Assembly: GCF_000224145.3 (NCBI RefSeq)
Contig: NC_020167.2
Span: 7,283,260 to 7,347,259 of the forward strand
Direction: 5' to 3'
Length of the DNA stretch: 64,000 nt
Source: Ciona intestinalis
Lineage: Eukaryota > Chordata > Ascidiacea > Phlebobranchia > Cionidae
Shown here: piece after piece, positions 20,201 through 31,047 of the stretch
How positions within the stretch are numbered: position 1 is the first letter of the stretch
Layout of the letters: each line of letters starts with the position of its first letter
The notes under the pieces: generated by a model
The model's database searches: none
The model's input: the letters and a program-made list of their open reading frames with translations, nothing else
Told to the model about the DNA's origin: nothing
Translations under genes and position numbers: made by a program

Positions 20201-23200
20201 AGATATAGTGCTCGATAAAAGCCCGGAATCATTCGCACAACTATGGTAAGTACACTAAGCTGCTGACTTACAAACAAATTAAAGCGTAGTAACTTTATTG
20301 TTTGAAAGTAAATTTATTGTTTGAAAGTTAAATTTATGGTTTAAAATTAAATATACTAAAAAATAGCTTTGTCCAATAACGCTGTTTAATCTTTTAGGAA
20401 TGAGTTACTTGAACAAATTCCCTGGTTTTTCGACTGTCACATAATGCCCTCTAGCGACACAGGTGTTCGTGCTAAAAACACGGATTTAAAATAACCCTTG
20501 ACCAGTACATTTAATTTTAAATTTTATTTCAATCCAAATTTTAAAATATTTAATAATCCACTCCAGGACATGGGCAACGTATGAAGCTTGCCCCAACACT
20601 GAGGGTAGCACGCCGCGTGTTCAATTATTTGCTGAATATGCAGCAGCGGCCAGCAGGTACGGGATGAACACGCAGAGTCAAGTTCTCCCCGCTGCTGAGT
20701 TTGGCCGGTGTTTGCAACGAGTGTTCCCTCATACAGCATCAAGGTAAAATATTCTGTGTGGGTGAGGTCTTAATAAATGCTAGTCTATATGGGTAAAATG
20801 GCAAGTAGCGTCTATTTGGACCTTTTTATTCAGAGTTAGCCTAATTGTTAAGGAGTTCGCCCATTCATTAATACATCATATCATGTTAATAATAGTTGGA
20901 CATTATACATATCGTGTTTAAGTTATTAATCGGACTGAAATATCTAGGCTCTAAACCAGCAGGTTAATGGTGTCATAGATACATTTAAGAGTAAATGATG
21001 TTTCAAAACTTGTGTAACTTAACTTTCTAACTTTATTATAACCATAGATTATTCAATGATGACCAAGGACAACCACTTTACCACATAACTGGTATCCAGA
21101 AGCGACAGACCCCTCTTCCTGTACCCGGTCATCACCCCCAAGTCAACCACGATCATGGTGTGTCACATCATATGACACCTATCACAAACACTCACTCCCG
21201 TGAAGCTGCTGTATCACGAGTCATGGTCCCACAGACCCATCCCATACATCCAACTATTGTACTTTCGAAGCAAAATGTGAATTCCGCTGCTTATACGTCA
21301 AAGAACAAAACCCATGCAACCCCTACAAATACCCCTGCTTCCCCAGCTTCAACGAGTGTGAGAATAAACAGCCAACTGCAACAAGAGCCTGTAGTCAAGA
21401 CCAAAACAGATAAACCTCACACTAACGGTGTGGATGATTCAAAACCTGCTACAAACTCACATGGGGAAGTCCCTAAATCGCAATCGATTCTCATAAACAA
21501 GCAAAATAACTCAACAGATTTACAAAACGGACATGACGGGAGTTCCCCTATCAAGGAAACCCCTGAAACAGCCTCATCCAATCATCATACAGACATAAAG
21601 GTTAAGAAATCTGACAATATTACAGGATCTGTGGATTTGAAACCAACCAAAGCACCAACGGAGACGACCCATAAAGAAGAGAATTCACCAACACAAACCA
21701 CTATGTGCAACGGTATCGACACCGAGGACCACACACACAAAGATAGCAGTGCAATAAATGGAATACCTGACACGCAAACACAGGATATTAAACTTGAAGC
21801 AAAGAAAGAGATGGTGAATGGGATATTGGATGATGAGGAAATACACAAGGAAGAGAAAGACATCAAACCTATCCCCAGCATACTAAACACTTCAAATGTA
21901 AATATCAGCTGTCCATATAGTTTGTTTTAAACTATTTAAATGACCAAATAATCTTTTTACAAAAAATGTGATACATAATTGAAATTAAATATGTACAGTT
22001 TGGAACATTTTAACTAAATGATAATCAATATGTGAATAAAACAAAGTCCAGAAGTTGTAAGCATATGAGAGACTATGCTTAGCATGGCAGCAAACGCTTA
22101 TGTTAAGCATGTACTTTTAAAATTAAATTTGTTAAGAAATTTTATCAGTCTATTTTCTGGCAAATCATGATGAAATTTTGTCAATCTATTTTCTGGCATT
22201 GCACCAAAACAATTTGAGTTAGTGTTGCTAACAGTAAACCAAATATTCTCTAATCCATAATCTGTATATTTTCACCACAGAAGCCAATGTTAGACTCTAC
22301 AATACCGACTGAAAACGAGAAGGATGTTCCTTCATCTGACATAAAATCTGGAGCAACTTTGGAAACCAAACACACAACAGAACCGAACACTAGTGTGGTC
22401 GAATCAAAATCAACAATTTCTTCCGGAATTCCAAAAACTTATGCAGGAGTTACTATAGCAACAACTAACATACACATTTCAAATACAGCAGAACAGGTCA
22501 GTATGTTTTCTTAGTAAATCAGTGCTTTATATTGATTTATGGCCGATATATTATGAAATAAAAAACTATTTCCGTACTTAGCTTTGTTGGCGTCATAAAA
22601 AGCGTTTTTGTCCCAATCTTTTTTTTCACCTAAAAATCAGTACAAAAAATGTCAACTACGTACTAGGGTAAAAAGACCATTACCCACCAAAAATGTTAAT
22701 AAAATTGAAATAAAAAGCTGATTCTACAGATCAAACCAAAGTGTATTCTTTTACCTTGCTGAATGGCACTTATACGTCCACAATGAAACGCAAATTTTGT
22801 CAACACGCCGTATTTTGGCACCATAAGTCTAAATCTGGTGTGTTCTTTCTTAATTTTTATTCAATTTCTTTTACCCAGGGTGCTGGAGTTAAACGACCAC
22901 CCCCACAAACCACACAAGACGAACCAACCATCAAAGCAGCACGAATACTTCCACCCACAACAGTAACCATGCATCTACATACACCACCAAGCACCAGTCA
23001 ATCTACTATAGCACCAAATCCTCACCAAATCCAACCAAAAGTCCCCCAAGACAACCAGAGGCCATACCACCCCCCACCCCACCATATTCTACCATCTCAA
23101 ATACCCAGAACACCATTACCCCCCCAACCCCCAAATCAGCAGCAACAATCCATCAGTGCAAGACACAGAAAGCAAGGCATAGATCTGATGGCGGCAAACG

Positions 23201-24223
23201 CTTCACTTTTAGTTTTGTTTCGAAATGTCGGCAAGCAGCCTATTGAAGATTACACGGTAAATAAAACAATTTACAAAAAAAAAACATTTTAAAAAATGTT
23301 TAAACTTGTATACAGGAAAATATATATTGTGAAGTTTAAAGTGGTTTGAATAGTAGTTTTTATGTTTACCTGCATCTGGATGTGTTTAAAACTGTAGATG
23401 TTTCAAAGTTATGGTGCTATGAAAACGTAAGAGACAAATTCCAACCAAATGTAAAATAAAAAGAGATATTTGCCTAAATGACACCGTTAGTCTGTTGTTT
23501 AAATAGAAGTTACCTTGTTTAATATGCTAATACTTTTGTTTAGGATGATAAAGAAGACCCGATCAGTAAAAGTGTTCGATTAACTGCCGTGCTAATTCTC
23601 ATTAATATTTCCAACTATTGTTGCGAAGGAAGAAGGTATGTGAGTTTGAATCAATGAATGTAGCTTTTTTATCCTTGTGTGGCTGGAAAACTACAGTCGT
23701 TATGACAAGAAATGGTGGCCAACTGTGCCATGGGCCGGTTGTTTTGTTTCCTGTAACTTTATTTGTTTCACAATTTGTATATTTCTCTGTGCAAGACAAT
23801 TGGCTTTCATTGCTCCAATCTAGTGACTACTAATGTGTATTGGCAGTTATCCACCTACAAAAAAAGCAGAGTGGCACGCCATGTGTTCTAGGATTTAGGT
23901 CAGGATTGGCCCATTTCCCTTCATTATTCATATTAATATTATGCTTGTTTTGTAAATCCACCCAAGATACCACCCATACTTTCGAATATGCTTACGCACC
24001 AAAAGTTGAATAAACCTCCTATGTTTTATTTAAAGCTGCTCAAAAGCTGGCCATAATACAGAATAAGTTAACTCCATTCCTATGTTTGCTAACCAACGTT
24101 TATCCACCAACCATATATCCCAGCATACTTCAGTTATACGAACCTCGTTTCTCTCACCTTGCCATGAGTGGTATGGACTGCTCACCAATGCTGGCCAAGT
24201 TGCTTGCAGGCCTCGACAGATAG
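14263..24223 (+). CDS. ARID2: ARID2 (BAF200), PBAF chromatin-remodelling subunit
   Basis: Eighteen exons: 14263-14336, 14819-14912, 15019-15116, 15797-15906, 16115-16348, 16852-17038, 17432-17544, 17887-18045, 18350-18446, 18889-19098, 19558-19698, 19972-20245, 20567-20743, 21058-21897, 22281-22496, 22879-23256, 23544-23639, 24047-24223. The frame gives 1224 residues. The ARID DNA-binding domain is at about 8-105 (LGGYNKVTEKELW, LEEYEKVHHFGED). Armadillo-like helices cover about 125-480. A Pro-rich stretch leads into an RFX-type domain at about 590-660 (RVQLFAEY, FGRCLQRVFPHT). A long Thr/Ser/Asn/Lys-rich linker and a conserved helical C-terminal segment follow. ARID2 is the PBAF-specific subunit of SWI/SNF, acting on chromatin in the nucleus. 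The human protein is about 1835 residues and has C2H2 fingers near its end; I see none here. The last splice junction is the least certain. Confidence 0.9.
15666..15742 (-). repeat. Family C dispersed repeat
   Basis: GGGTAATGGGCCAATTCTGG, CCTAAATCCGAGG and the CCTCACCCATATAGAATGG end typical of the family. Confidence 0.65.
16048..16120 (+). repeat. Duplicated acceptor and exon start in an ARID2 intron
   Basis: TTTTTTTAACAGATCAAGAC (ending about 16069) is repeated as TTTTTTTTGACAGATCAAGAC (ending about 16121). The second is the true exon junction (exon from 16115). The first has an intact pyrimidine tract and AG but runs out of similarity after the first seven exon bases. Confidence 0.7.
17205..17390 (-). 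mobile_element. MITE-A copy
   Basis: TAGTAGGGCGGGG at one end, CATTTGGTAGTCAACAAAG inside, and CCCCCCACCCAACTATA at the other end; in an ARID2 intron. Confidence 0.8.
23868..23932 (+). repeat. Family C dispersed repeat
   Basis: GTGGCACGCCATGTG, TAGGATTTAGGTCAGG and ATTGGCCCATTTCCC; in the last ARID2 intron. Confidence 0.65.
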
Positions 24224-24236
24224 CCCAGCATATTCT

Positions 24237-24290
24237 GATGACGTCATACTCATCGATGACGTCACACGTGTTGATGACGTCATACACTAC
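24237..24290. repeat. 3 x 18-bp tandem repeat with TGACGTCA cores
   Basis: Three consecutive 18-bp units each start GATGACGTCA. The octamers begin at 24239, 24257 and 24275, so the spacing is exactly 18 in both intervals. They lie just after the ARID2 stop codon, in the inferred 3' UTR. TGACGTCA is the palindromic CRE/ATF site in animals, but a 3' UTR placement gives no evidence for that role. Confidence 0.8.
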
Positions 24291-24482
24291 AAGGTGATCG
24301 CGGAACCGTCAGATATACAGCTCGTTATTGCTCTCTGTTCCTGTCCGTGTACACAACTGCTACAGCGCCGACACTTTTTACCATTTCCTTTGTTTTATAT
24401 ACACCACTCGTCTCTCAGTCGGAGCGGGCTTGATTGTCAGAATATTTTCAAACCGGCATCCACGATATTGCTCGATTGCAAT

Positions 24483-24504
24483 GCCTCTGTGACGTCACAG
24501 AGGC
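24483..24504. repeat. 22-bp perfect palindrome centred on TGACGTCA
   Basis: The left arm GCCTCTGTGAC is followed directly by its exact reverse complement. The palindrome is in the inferred ARID2 3' UTR, about 90 bases before the poly(A) signal, and would form an 11-bp stem with no loop or a cruciform in DNA. Confidence 0.85.
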
Positions 24505-24596
24505 TTAGTTCGCGAATCGCGGTACGTTCGTTTTGTACTACGGAACGTGAGAATTTTTTTACGTTCGAATTTCACAACGAAATTTATAACTAGACC

Positions 24597-24602
24597 AATA
24601 AA
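24597..24602 (+). terminator. Poly(A) signal AATAAA for ARID2
   Basis: A canonical hexamer about 375 bases after the ARID2 stop codon and before the next repeat copies. Confidence 0.55.
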
Positions 24603-24659
24603 GTCATATTTATAGTAAAGCGTCTATTCTCTTGTTTTCAGTAACAGCCTTAACTATGG

Positions 24660-24735
24660 ATTGCGGACACGAGGTGTATAAAACAGAACACCGGTGTCAT
24701 AACTACTGTCATATTCTGGCAACGCTAGAATAAAT
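24660..24735 (-). mobile_element. SINE 3'-body fragment
   Basis: It matches the body of the 32308 SINE (GAGGTGTATAAAACAGAACACCGG, then GGCAACGCTAGAATAAA), diverged. Confidence 0.5.
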
Positions 24736-24769
24736 AAGTTACTCTATTCAATTGCATTCCTATCTTTAA

Positions 24770-24860
24770 ATGAAACTTGTTTATCCTCCCGTATTGGTGC
24801 ACGACGGTCGAAAAACACGGTTTTTGTTTCATACACCTCGTACCAGGTTACGAGTTTTTT
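24770..24860 (+). mobile_element. SINE 3'-body fragment
   Basis: Complement-sense copy with TTTCATACACCTCGTACCAG and a GTTACGAG match to the SINE body. It lies head-to-head with the fragment just upstream. Confidence 0.55.
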
Positions 24861-25593
24861 TTACATTACGTCACATGTCACGCATGAATGAACCTACAAC
24901 AGTCACGTGAGTAACATGAAGTGGCTGCGGAAGACACGTTTCGGTTGATGCCTCTGTGTAAAAACCGGAGACCGAACGAAATTTGATCTTTCTGTTTGAG
25001 TTCCTGCTATACTGCCGCCATTTTAACTGTGTTGGTTTGAAAAGAGACGATTAATTTTAGCAAAGTGTTTTGTGTTAAATACGGTTACTGCATGTATAAG
25101 GAACACGTTATGAACTAAAACAAATCATTGCTTTAGAAAACGTAGCAGTTAAATCAATACGGGATCGGAAACTTTCCAAAGATAGTAAAGTCGATACAAA
25201 CTTTGAATATCGACGACCTCTCTTGCCGTTTTATCGGAGTATGTCCTATACATGCGGGCTTACAGGGCCATTGGGTTAATGCCAGAGAGTTGGACAATTA
25301 CACCAAGGCGTATTATAATAAACATGTGCGTAGGAAAGAAAGTCACCAAACGCCGTTTATGTATGGCTCAACATATCAACCAGCAAAGAAAATACAGCAT
25401 AGAGTTACGTGTTGGTTACTCGTGGGCATTTGGTGCAATTTACGTATAGAGTCTAATAAAAAGGGTGTGTTGCTCTTGATTTTTGATCACTAAAAATACC
25501 TTTTTTTTGTTGATACCCTTTTTTTGGTTATTTAATGAACATGATCTTTTCCATCGTTTTCGAAGAGGTAAACGAAACAACATGTTATGTTAT

Positions 25594-28500
25594 TTAAACT
25601 GTTATTGGGTTTGGTTGAGTCGTAGTCTCAATACCGCCACATAGCGGCAAAGGATCGTTGGAGGAATATTTGTAAAGAGGAGAAAATTCCCAACTTGGTA
25701 GCGAGGTAGGAAAGTACACGCTAGGTTCGGCTGTACTTTCAGAATGGTAGAATTCTCTGTTGGTGACGTTTGCACTTTCAGCTGTAAAGAAATAAAAATT
25801 GATGTTATACAGTACGTCGGGGATAGATGAAAACCGTTACGACATTATATATTTCTTTTTTATCAGTAGGCGTGTTTAACAACTGTTGTTTTACCGTTAC
25901 TACCCGTCTTTTCGCTTTTGTTAAATCTCTTGCTCGTCGTTATAGTGACCGAAAGGAAGAAATAAATTTCATTCGTTTATTCATTCAACATTATCCGATA
26001 ATCGCGTATAATTAACAATGCTCTTTTACAGTCGTTGTACTACGGTTATATAATTTTAAATATTTTTGTTTCTACCAAATGGGATGTTAAAGAAAATGTA
26101 AATATACATAGACCATCCCACCCAAAATTAATATATATGTAAAAAATTATTCATTTTTATTCAGTGTTAACACCTGCAACAAAGTGTCAATCAAATAAAA
26201 AAAACTTATGTTTCATCTTGCCCCAGCCTACCATAGTGGGGTGGGGAAAGATGGGACACCTTTAACACAAAATATATATAAATGTCCTGGTCGTGTTTTA
26301 AACAATTAACAATGGTCTATTAAAGTCGCGAGGACAAGGTTTTATAATTCTTTGAATGTCCTTTGTTTACTACCAAAATGTACGAGAAAATAGAGTGGAA
26401 AAAGTGTCCCATTTTCCCCCATTCTACTATATATTACGAATCCGCACATGTAAATATTCAATCCTATTTTAGAACTGGAAATCAAATATGGTAACGGTAA
26501 GTAGTTAGTGTTTCGTTTATTTTCGTGTGAAATTTCCACCCACAGCTCTGCATAGGCTCTGTCACATCAATGCGAGCAAAATGTCGGCAAACAGTGTCTC
26601 GCACCGTTACACGTAGTTTAATTTCAAGCAACCGTCACCACTGTGACGTCACAATCAACACGGGAAAGTCATGACGCACACTTTTCACACCGATTGCTTA
26701 CGTTAACTGGCTTCGATCTCAGGGTCTGATTTCAAACTTCAAATTTCAGGCATTTTGGTATTTTTAGAGATTTTGGCCTTATCCGTATAATGTTATCTAC
26801 TCAACTTTTACCAGAGAATACTTTTTTCCATTGGACAAGTTATTAAAAGTGGTGTGTTTTACTGAATACACACTGCTATATATTAGGAGAAACGCAAAAT
26901 TTTTATGTTTGGGCATCATACTGATGACTCGCCTTTTAAAACAAACAATATAAAAACACGCTTACGTACAAAACATATCTGTATCAGTTTAGAACACAAA
27001 ATAAATGCGTTTCACTCAATATGTATTCGTTTTGTGTTCATTCCTCGACGTTTAATATATATATAATTGTTTATATTCTATTCTATGTGGGTAAGGTCCC
27101 GCAGCATGTCATGCCATGGGTTGTGGGATTTAGACCAGGATTAGCCCATTTACACCAACACAAACGTGCATGTGTACTTGGTTGCTAAAACGTTTCATAA
27201 TCATACAACCACGCTCATACAACCACGCTAATTTCCTCTACTTTTGCGCCGCCAGCCTAATTGCAGTAGCGTGAACGCTTTCTGTTTCTTGCTGCTAAAC
27301 CGCTTCAGATAGGATCGGATATAGTTTTCGTATAATAACTATTGTTAATGAACGCTTTTATGGAAATGCGCACCTTCGATTATACGTGAGTCTTATCCGT
27401 TTTAGTTTATTTTACTTAAATTTATTGCAAGTTAACTGGTTGCTTATATAGTTTTAAATGAATGTAACTTGTTCATCTTCGCGTGGCAGCAGGGCAGCGA
27501 CAATCGTATAGTAACACGGGTTCTGTTTCATACACCTCCTGCTCGCTTACGAGTTACCACGTATGTTACTGTGTAAGTTATTATTTTTAGTAGTATTTTT
27601 TTTATTTTGTTTAAATGTATAGCTGAAAATTTTTACATGAATAGCGTCAAAAATTTGGTGGTAATGTAGATATATATATGCTTTAGCAGTTAATGTACTC
27701 GCAAGCCTGTTTGCAAACGCGAATTAAACTTGCAAATTCGACTTCTTTGAACTTATAGCGTGCGAACCCTTTCCTACTCGACTCCATGCATTACACGCAA
27801 GCCATACTATTGTACATAAGCTAGACACGGTTTAACTTAAAATTCCACCCCACGTTTCCCATACCCCCACCAACGAGCCACGAACCCCTTCAGTCTCAGC
27901 GTCATGGCTCGAGTAACGTGCATAGCGCTTGGAACGGCGGACGAGTTTTTCAATAAATCCTGAGATGGAACTGTATCCCATCCTAGCCACCCGACCCCAT
28001 GGTCTATTGTCCCCGAAAAATCCACAGGCACCCGCAAGGACGTATTTCCTCAAAGGTGACCATCTCACTGGCATCGTCGCCGCCGGAGCTCACAAAGATT
28101 TTTAACAGAGATCATCTCGTTTCGGATTTTCAGTTTAGATTTTCTGAAAAAATGTGCTCGGGTTCTATCGAGAATTTCGACCTCCAATAGACAATCCGTC
28201 GCTATGACGTCACAGTACGTCATTGTAATCAATCACAGAAAATAGTAACTGACGCATTGTTTTTTTATTATTTCTATTGGTTTAGGGTAAAATGGAACAT
28301 GATTTTATTCGATTTTCTCGTCCCATTTGGTATAGTAAATAAAATGTACTTACAAAAATATAAAATCGTATTTTTACGACGTTAAAGGAACGCTGGCAAT
28401 TTTATGGGAAATATGGGATATTATGTGCTAAAGGTATCCCATATTAACATTAAATATATGGGTAAGAAAGTTTGCGTTTTTTAATGGAATAAATATTTAC

Positions 28501-30775
28501 TTTAATTTTACACATTGAAACAATAGAAAATATCCTTTGTTTCCGACACAGAATATTGAATGTAATATAAAAATGAAACACACCTGTTTGTTCCGCATAA
28601 TCTCGATTTTCCTTACAGTTCGGTGCAGGCTCGTGTACGTAGGGGAAGTACCGGTGTAGAGAAACGTTTTCCGCAGCCTAAAATTGATAAAAGTGTGACA
28701 GCAAAATTAGTACAGTTGGTAAAATGCTATATCTTAGACTAAAATATATCACAAACTAAGTAAAGCGCGGGAAAGTAAACAAAGTATTATAAAACTGTAT
28801 CCTTACGAATCTCGAAGACCGTTATTAATTGTTTAAAACAAGATAGGGATATTTAGATCATTATATCCTAAAGGTGTCCTGTCTTACCCAAAAGTACAAT
28901 ACCTTAAAAAACCTTACCGGCAATATACAACAATAAATACCGCTGATCACAAACCTATATGCAATGCACCTAGAAATCAGTAAAAAGTAAATTCTTACCG
29001 TTTCAGATAATTTTTCTTCGGTCATTGTGGCGTCTTCCTCTGTGTTTAACGCAAACCTTCAAATAAATGGCGTTATTTTATTACGCGTTTTTTTTACACG
29101 TTACTCAATACTGTTGGCTAAAACAGTTTATTTTCCTTTTCAAGCTGAACGAACACTTCGCCTGTGGCATTTTTCGCCCGGTAATTACTGCATATAGTAT
29201 ACAAAATCGTTTACCTGCAGAAATGTGCAAATATTTTATGCTTAAATACACAAATTTGCAATATTAAACTTAAAATGGCATCTCACCGTTTCCGCCGTTG
29301 CGATAAGCGTGACGAAATAGCAGGGTTGAGGTCAGTGACAGGGAAGAAGGGGCTTTCGGTGACTGACTGGCGGGAATGTGGGTGGTTATTTCCCGCAGAA
29401 CAAACCCCGATGTCTGGTATTCCTCCCGTCGCTTCGAGCAGCTGTTCTAATTGGTGAATATAATCTATGGCTCCTTGTAAAGTGTCGACTTTGCTTGGTT
29501 TACGATTCGGTGGAACCTAGGGTAGGATTTCTATATAAACTTGTCGAAAAAAAAAACAAACTACATACGAACAAACATGACATTTTTGACGATATTTTAG
29601 TATAGGCCATAGTAGGGCGTATATATGGGGGGAACACGATTCGTTAATGGATAAATTAAATATAGAAATAATTCGTGTACCACGAAATGACTACATTCTG
29701 TAAAAATGGAAAAACTATTTTTTTCGCGTTGCAAAATTAAGTTTTTCCCTTAACATTTGTGTATCTATATGCACAAAAATATTTTTTAAATGTCCAGATA
29801 TTTAAAAAAAAGTTTTATTTACACAATCTAAGAAAATACTTTTGACGCTAAATTTTTGTCAATTATTTGCTTACTTACTGTTGGTAAAATCCGTCTCAAT
29901 TTTGCGAATCCAGAGTTAAGGTTTCGAACCCTAAGTCGTTCCCTCGCGTTTGCTTCTCTTCGTTTCGATACTCCTTGGAAACCATTATGACGTAACGGGG
30001 GCGATTGTGACCCATCCAACGTCATAGAGCGAAGGGAGTTTAAATTTTGTCCATGGCTTTCCATGAATAATCGTGAAGATTCTGTTTTATAAGAAAAAAA
30101 ATTTCACAAATTCCGGTAATCTGGCTCTGCTGTTCTAATGCTCATGAAGCTGGACGAATCAAAAGAAATAACAGTTAGGAAAAAGTGCTACGAAATACGT
30201 AACCTACAAAATCAAGTCGGACTAATTGTATTTTCTAAGATATATATATATTTCGCCTAAAAATATTCGAATAAAATTATTATAAAAGAACTGATTGCCA
30301 TTTAAATCGATATATTTCGTTTGCAGAATATAATTTGTTGGATTTGATTTTTTTTCGGCCACGTAGCATCTCAAAATTTTGGAAACTTCTTAGTGTTATT
30401 CGTTTTACCCCACATTATGCAAAGTTGCCCCATCATCCCCCACCCCATTATACACTTAATTAACACAGCGAAAATCTTCTTACCTCGTAACGACTGCTCC
30501 CTCAGCCGAACCAACCGTTGTCGCCTTCGAGTTAGATCCAATGACGTAGAGGTTGATGACGTAATGCCTACGTCACCATCAAACGTAATGCTTCCCATTA
30601 TAGGATATGTAGAATCAATACGACGGTATATTTCACGTGATAAGCTATATACTGACAGTAAGCACTTAGTTTTAATCCGACTTCGCCTTTCGTATCCCAC
30701 GGCGTTCCTTCGTACGCGCTGTTGATAAGCTATGTCTGAATTTTTAAATGCACCAACATAGCCATTTTGTTTCAT
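25594..30775 (-). CDS. FIGLA: FIGLA-like bHLH transcription factor
   Basis: Six minus-strand exons in transcription order: 30775-30484, 30081-29879, 29516-29287, 29056-28999, 28677-28584, 25781-25594. All phases agree and give 354 residues. The bHLH covers about residues 138-190: a basic region with NARERLRVRN (Glu145 is the E-box-reading glutamate), helix 1 FAKLRRILP, then after an intron in the loop the block RKPSKVDTLQGAIDYI. RKPSKVD followed by LxGAxxYI is the signature of FIGLA, the oocyte factor that switches on zona-pellucida and other germline genes as an E-protein heterodimer. Outside the bHLH I recognise nothing: the N-terminal 97 residues are basic and the C-terminal part is rich in Ser, Pro and Tyr. 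Other class-A bHLH factors fit less well. A large 2.8-kb last intron holds a possible alternative 3' exon at 27832-27959. Confidence 0.78.
26234..26432 (+). mobile_element. MITE-A copy
   Basis: TAGTGGGGTGGGGAAAG to CATTTTCCCCCATTCTACTA, with the internal GTTTACTACCAAAATG; in the last intron of the FIGLA-like gene. Confidence 0.8.
27088..27162 (+). repeat. Family C dispersed repeat
   Basis: TTCTATGTGGGTAAGGTCCC, CATGCCATGGG and GGATTAGCCCATT. Confidence 0.7.
27468..27580 (+). mobile_element. SINE 3'-body fragment
   Basis: Contains the ATGAATG tail end, then TTCGCGTGGCAG, TTTCATACACCTCC and CTTACGAGTTACCACG, as in the SINE body. Confidence 0.6.
27832..27959 (-). CDS. Possible alternative terminal exon of the FIGLA-like gene
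   Basis: Inside the last intron, on the minus strand, an acceptor CCATCTCAG is followed by a frame that would continue exon 5 in the correct phase for 41 residues to a TAA. The peptide is charged (KLVRRSKRYARYSS). The stretch is clearly richer in GC than the intron around it. This is a phase- and composition-based guess; it could be a nested gene or unrelated unique sequence. Confidence 0.25.
28283..28443 (-). mobile_element. Degenerate MITE-A copy
   Basis: Internal sequence TTTTCTCGTCCCATTTGG is well kept while the terminal repeats are poor. Confidence 0.5.
28766..28894 (-). mobile_element. Partial MITE-A copy
   Basis: GTAAACAAAGTATTATAAAAC through AAAGGTGTCCTGTCTTACCC; the left end is missing. 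Confidence 0.55.
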
Positions 30776-30835
30776 TTTTTCCCCAAAATTCTTATAATCA
30801 ATTTAGAATTCAGCAGCGCTACCTGGCGGGTAAAT

Positions 30836-30841
30836 TTTATT
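30836..30841 (-). terminator. Poly(A) signal AATAAA after the 132-residue ORF
   Basis: On the minus strand this lies about 205 bases past the stop of the 31048-31446 ORF and only about 60 bases before the FIGLA-like start codon, so the two transcripts are packed tightly. Confidence 0.4.
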
Positions 30842-31047
30842 GAACTAAAAACACGTTGCAGGATTAAGTAAAAAACGAAAAGTAAACTGTAAAATAAAAG
30901 CGTGCTGCGGCTTCTAAACCCACGGCACACTGTATAAAATAACTTGCATTGAGTTTTTTAATTAAAACAGAATGCGATGTAATTGAAAGAGAAGTATACG
31001 CAAAGACACACAACAAGAAAAATGTGGGCAAAATATAGTCCAGGAAT

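Larger units (their letters stand above)
24224..25593. other. ARID2 3' UTR and convergent intergenic region
   Basis: The ARID2 3' UTR runs to about 24620. It contains three 18-bp units carrying TGACGTCA (24237-24290), a 22-bp perfect palindrome (24483-24504) and AATAAA at 24597-24602. Beyond it are two SINE fragments (about 24660-24735 and 24770-24860). The ORF around 25203-25493 has no recognisable content. This region should also contain the 3' UTR of the FIGLA-like gene on the other strand. Confidence 0.5.

Noticed and set aside
20398..20466. Extra ARID2 exon between 20245 and 20567
   Set aside because: It has an acceptor and an open frame, but its possible donors do not leave the phase required by the next exon. 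Splicing 20245 directly to 20567 restores TGG (Trp) and fits the RFX-type domain alignment.
24168..24593. 141-residue plus-strand ORF after ARID2
   Set aside because: It overlaps the ARID2 end in another frame; its DDV-rich part comes from the 18-bp repeats. No motif.
25203..25493. 96-residue ORF near 25.2 kb
   Set aside because: It starts from a non-ATG codon, lacks motifs, and lies in the convergent 3' region; no splice context supports it.
29275..29605. Plus-strand ORFs over the bHLH exon
   Set aside because: Shadows of exon 3 of the FIGLA-like gene, which reads a clear helix-loop-helix on the minus strand.
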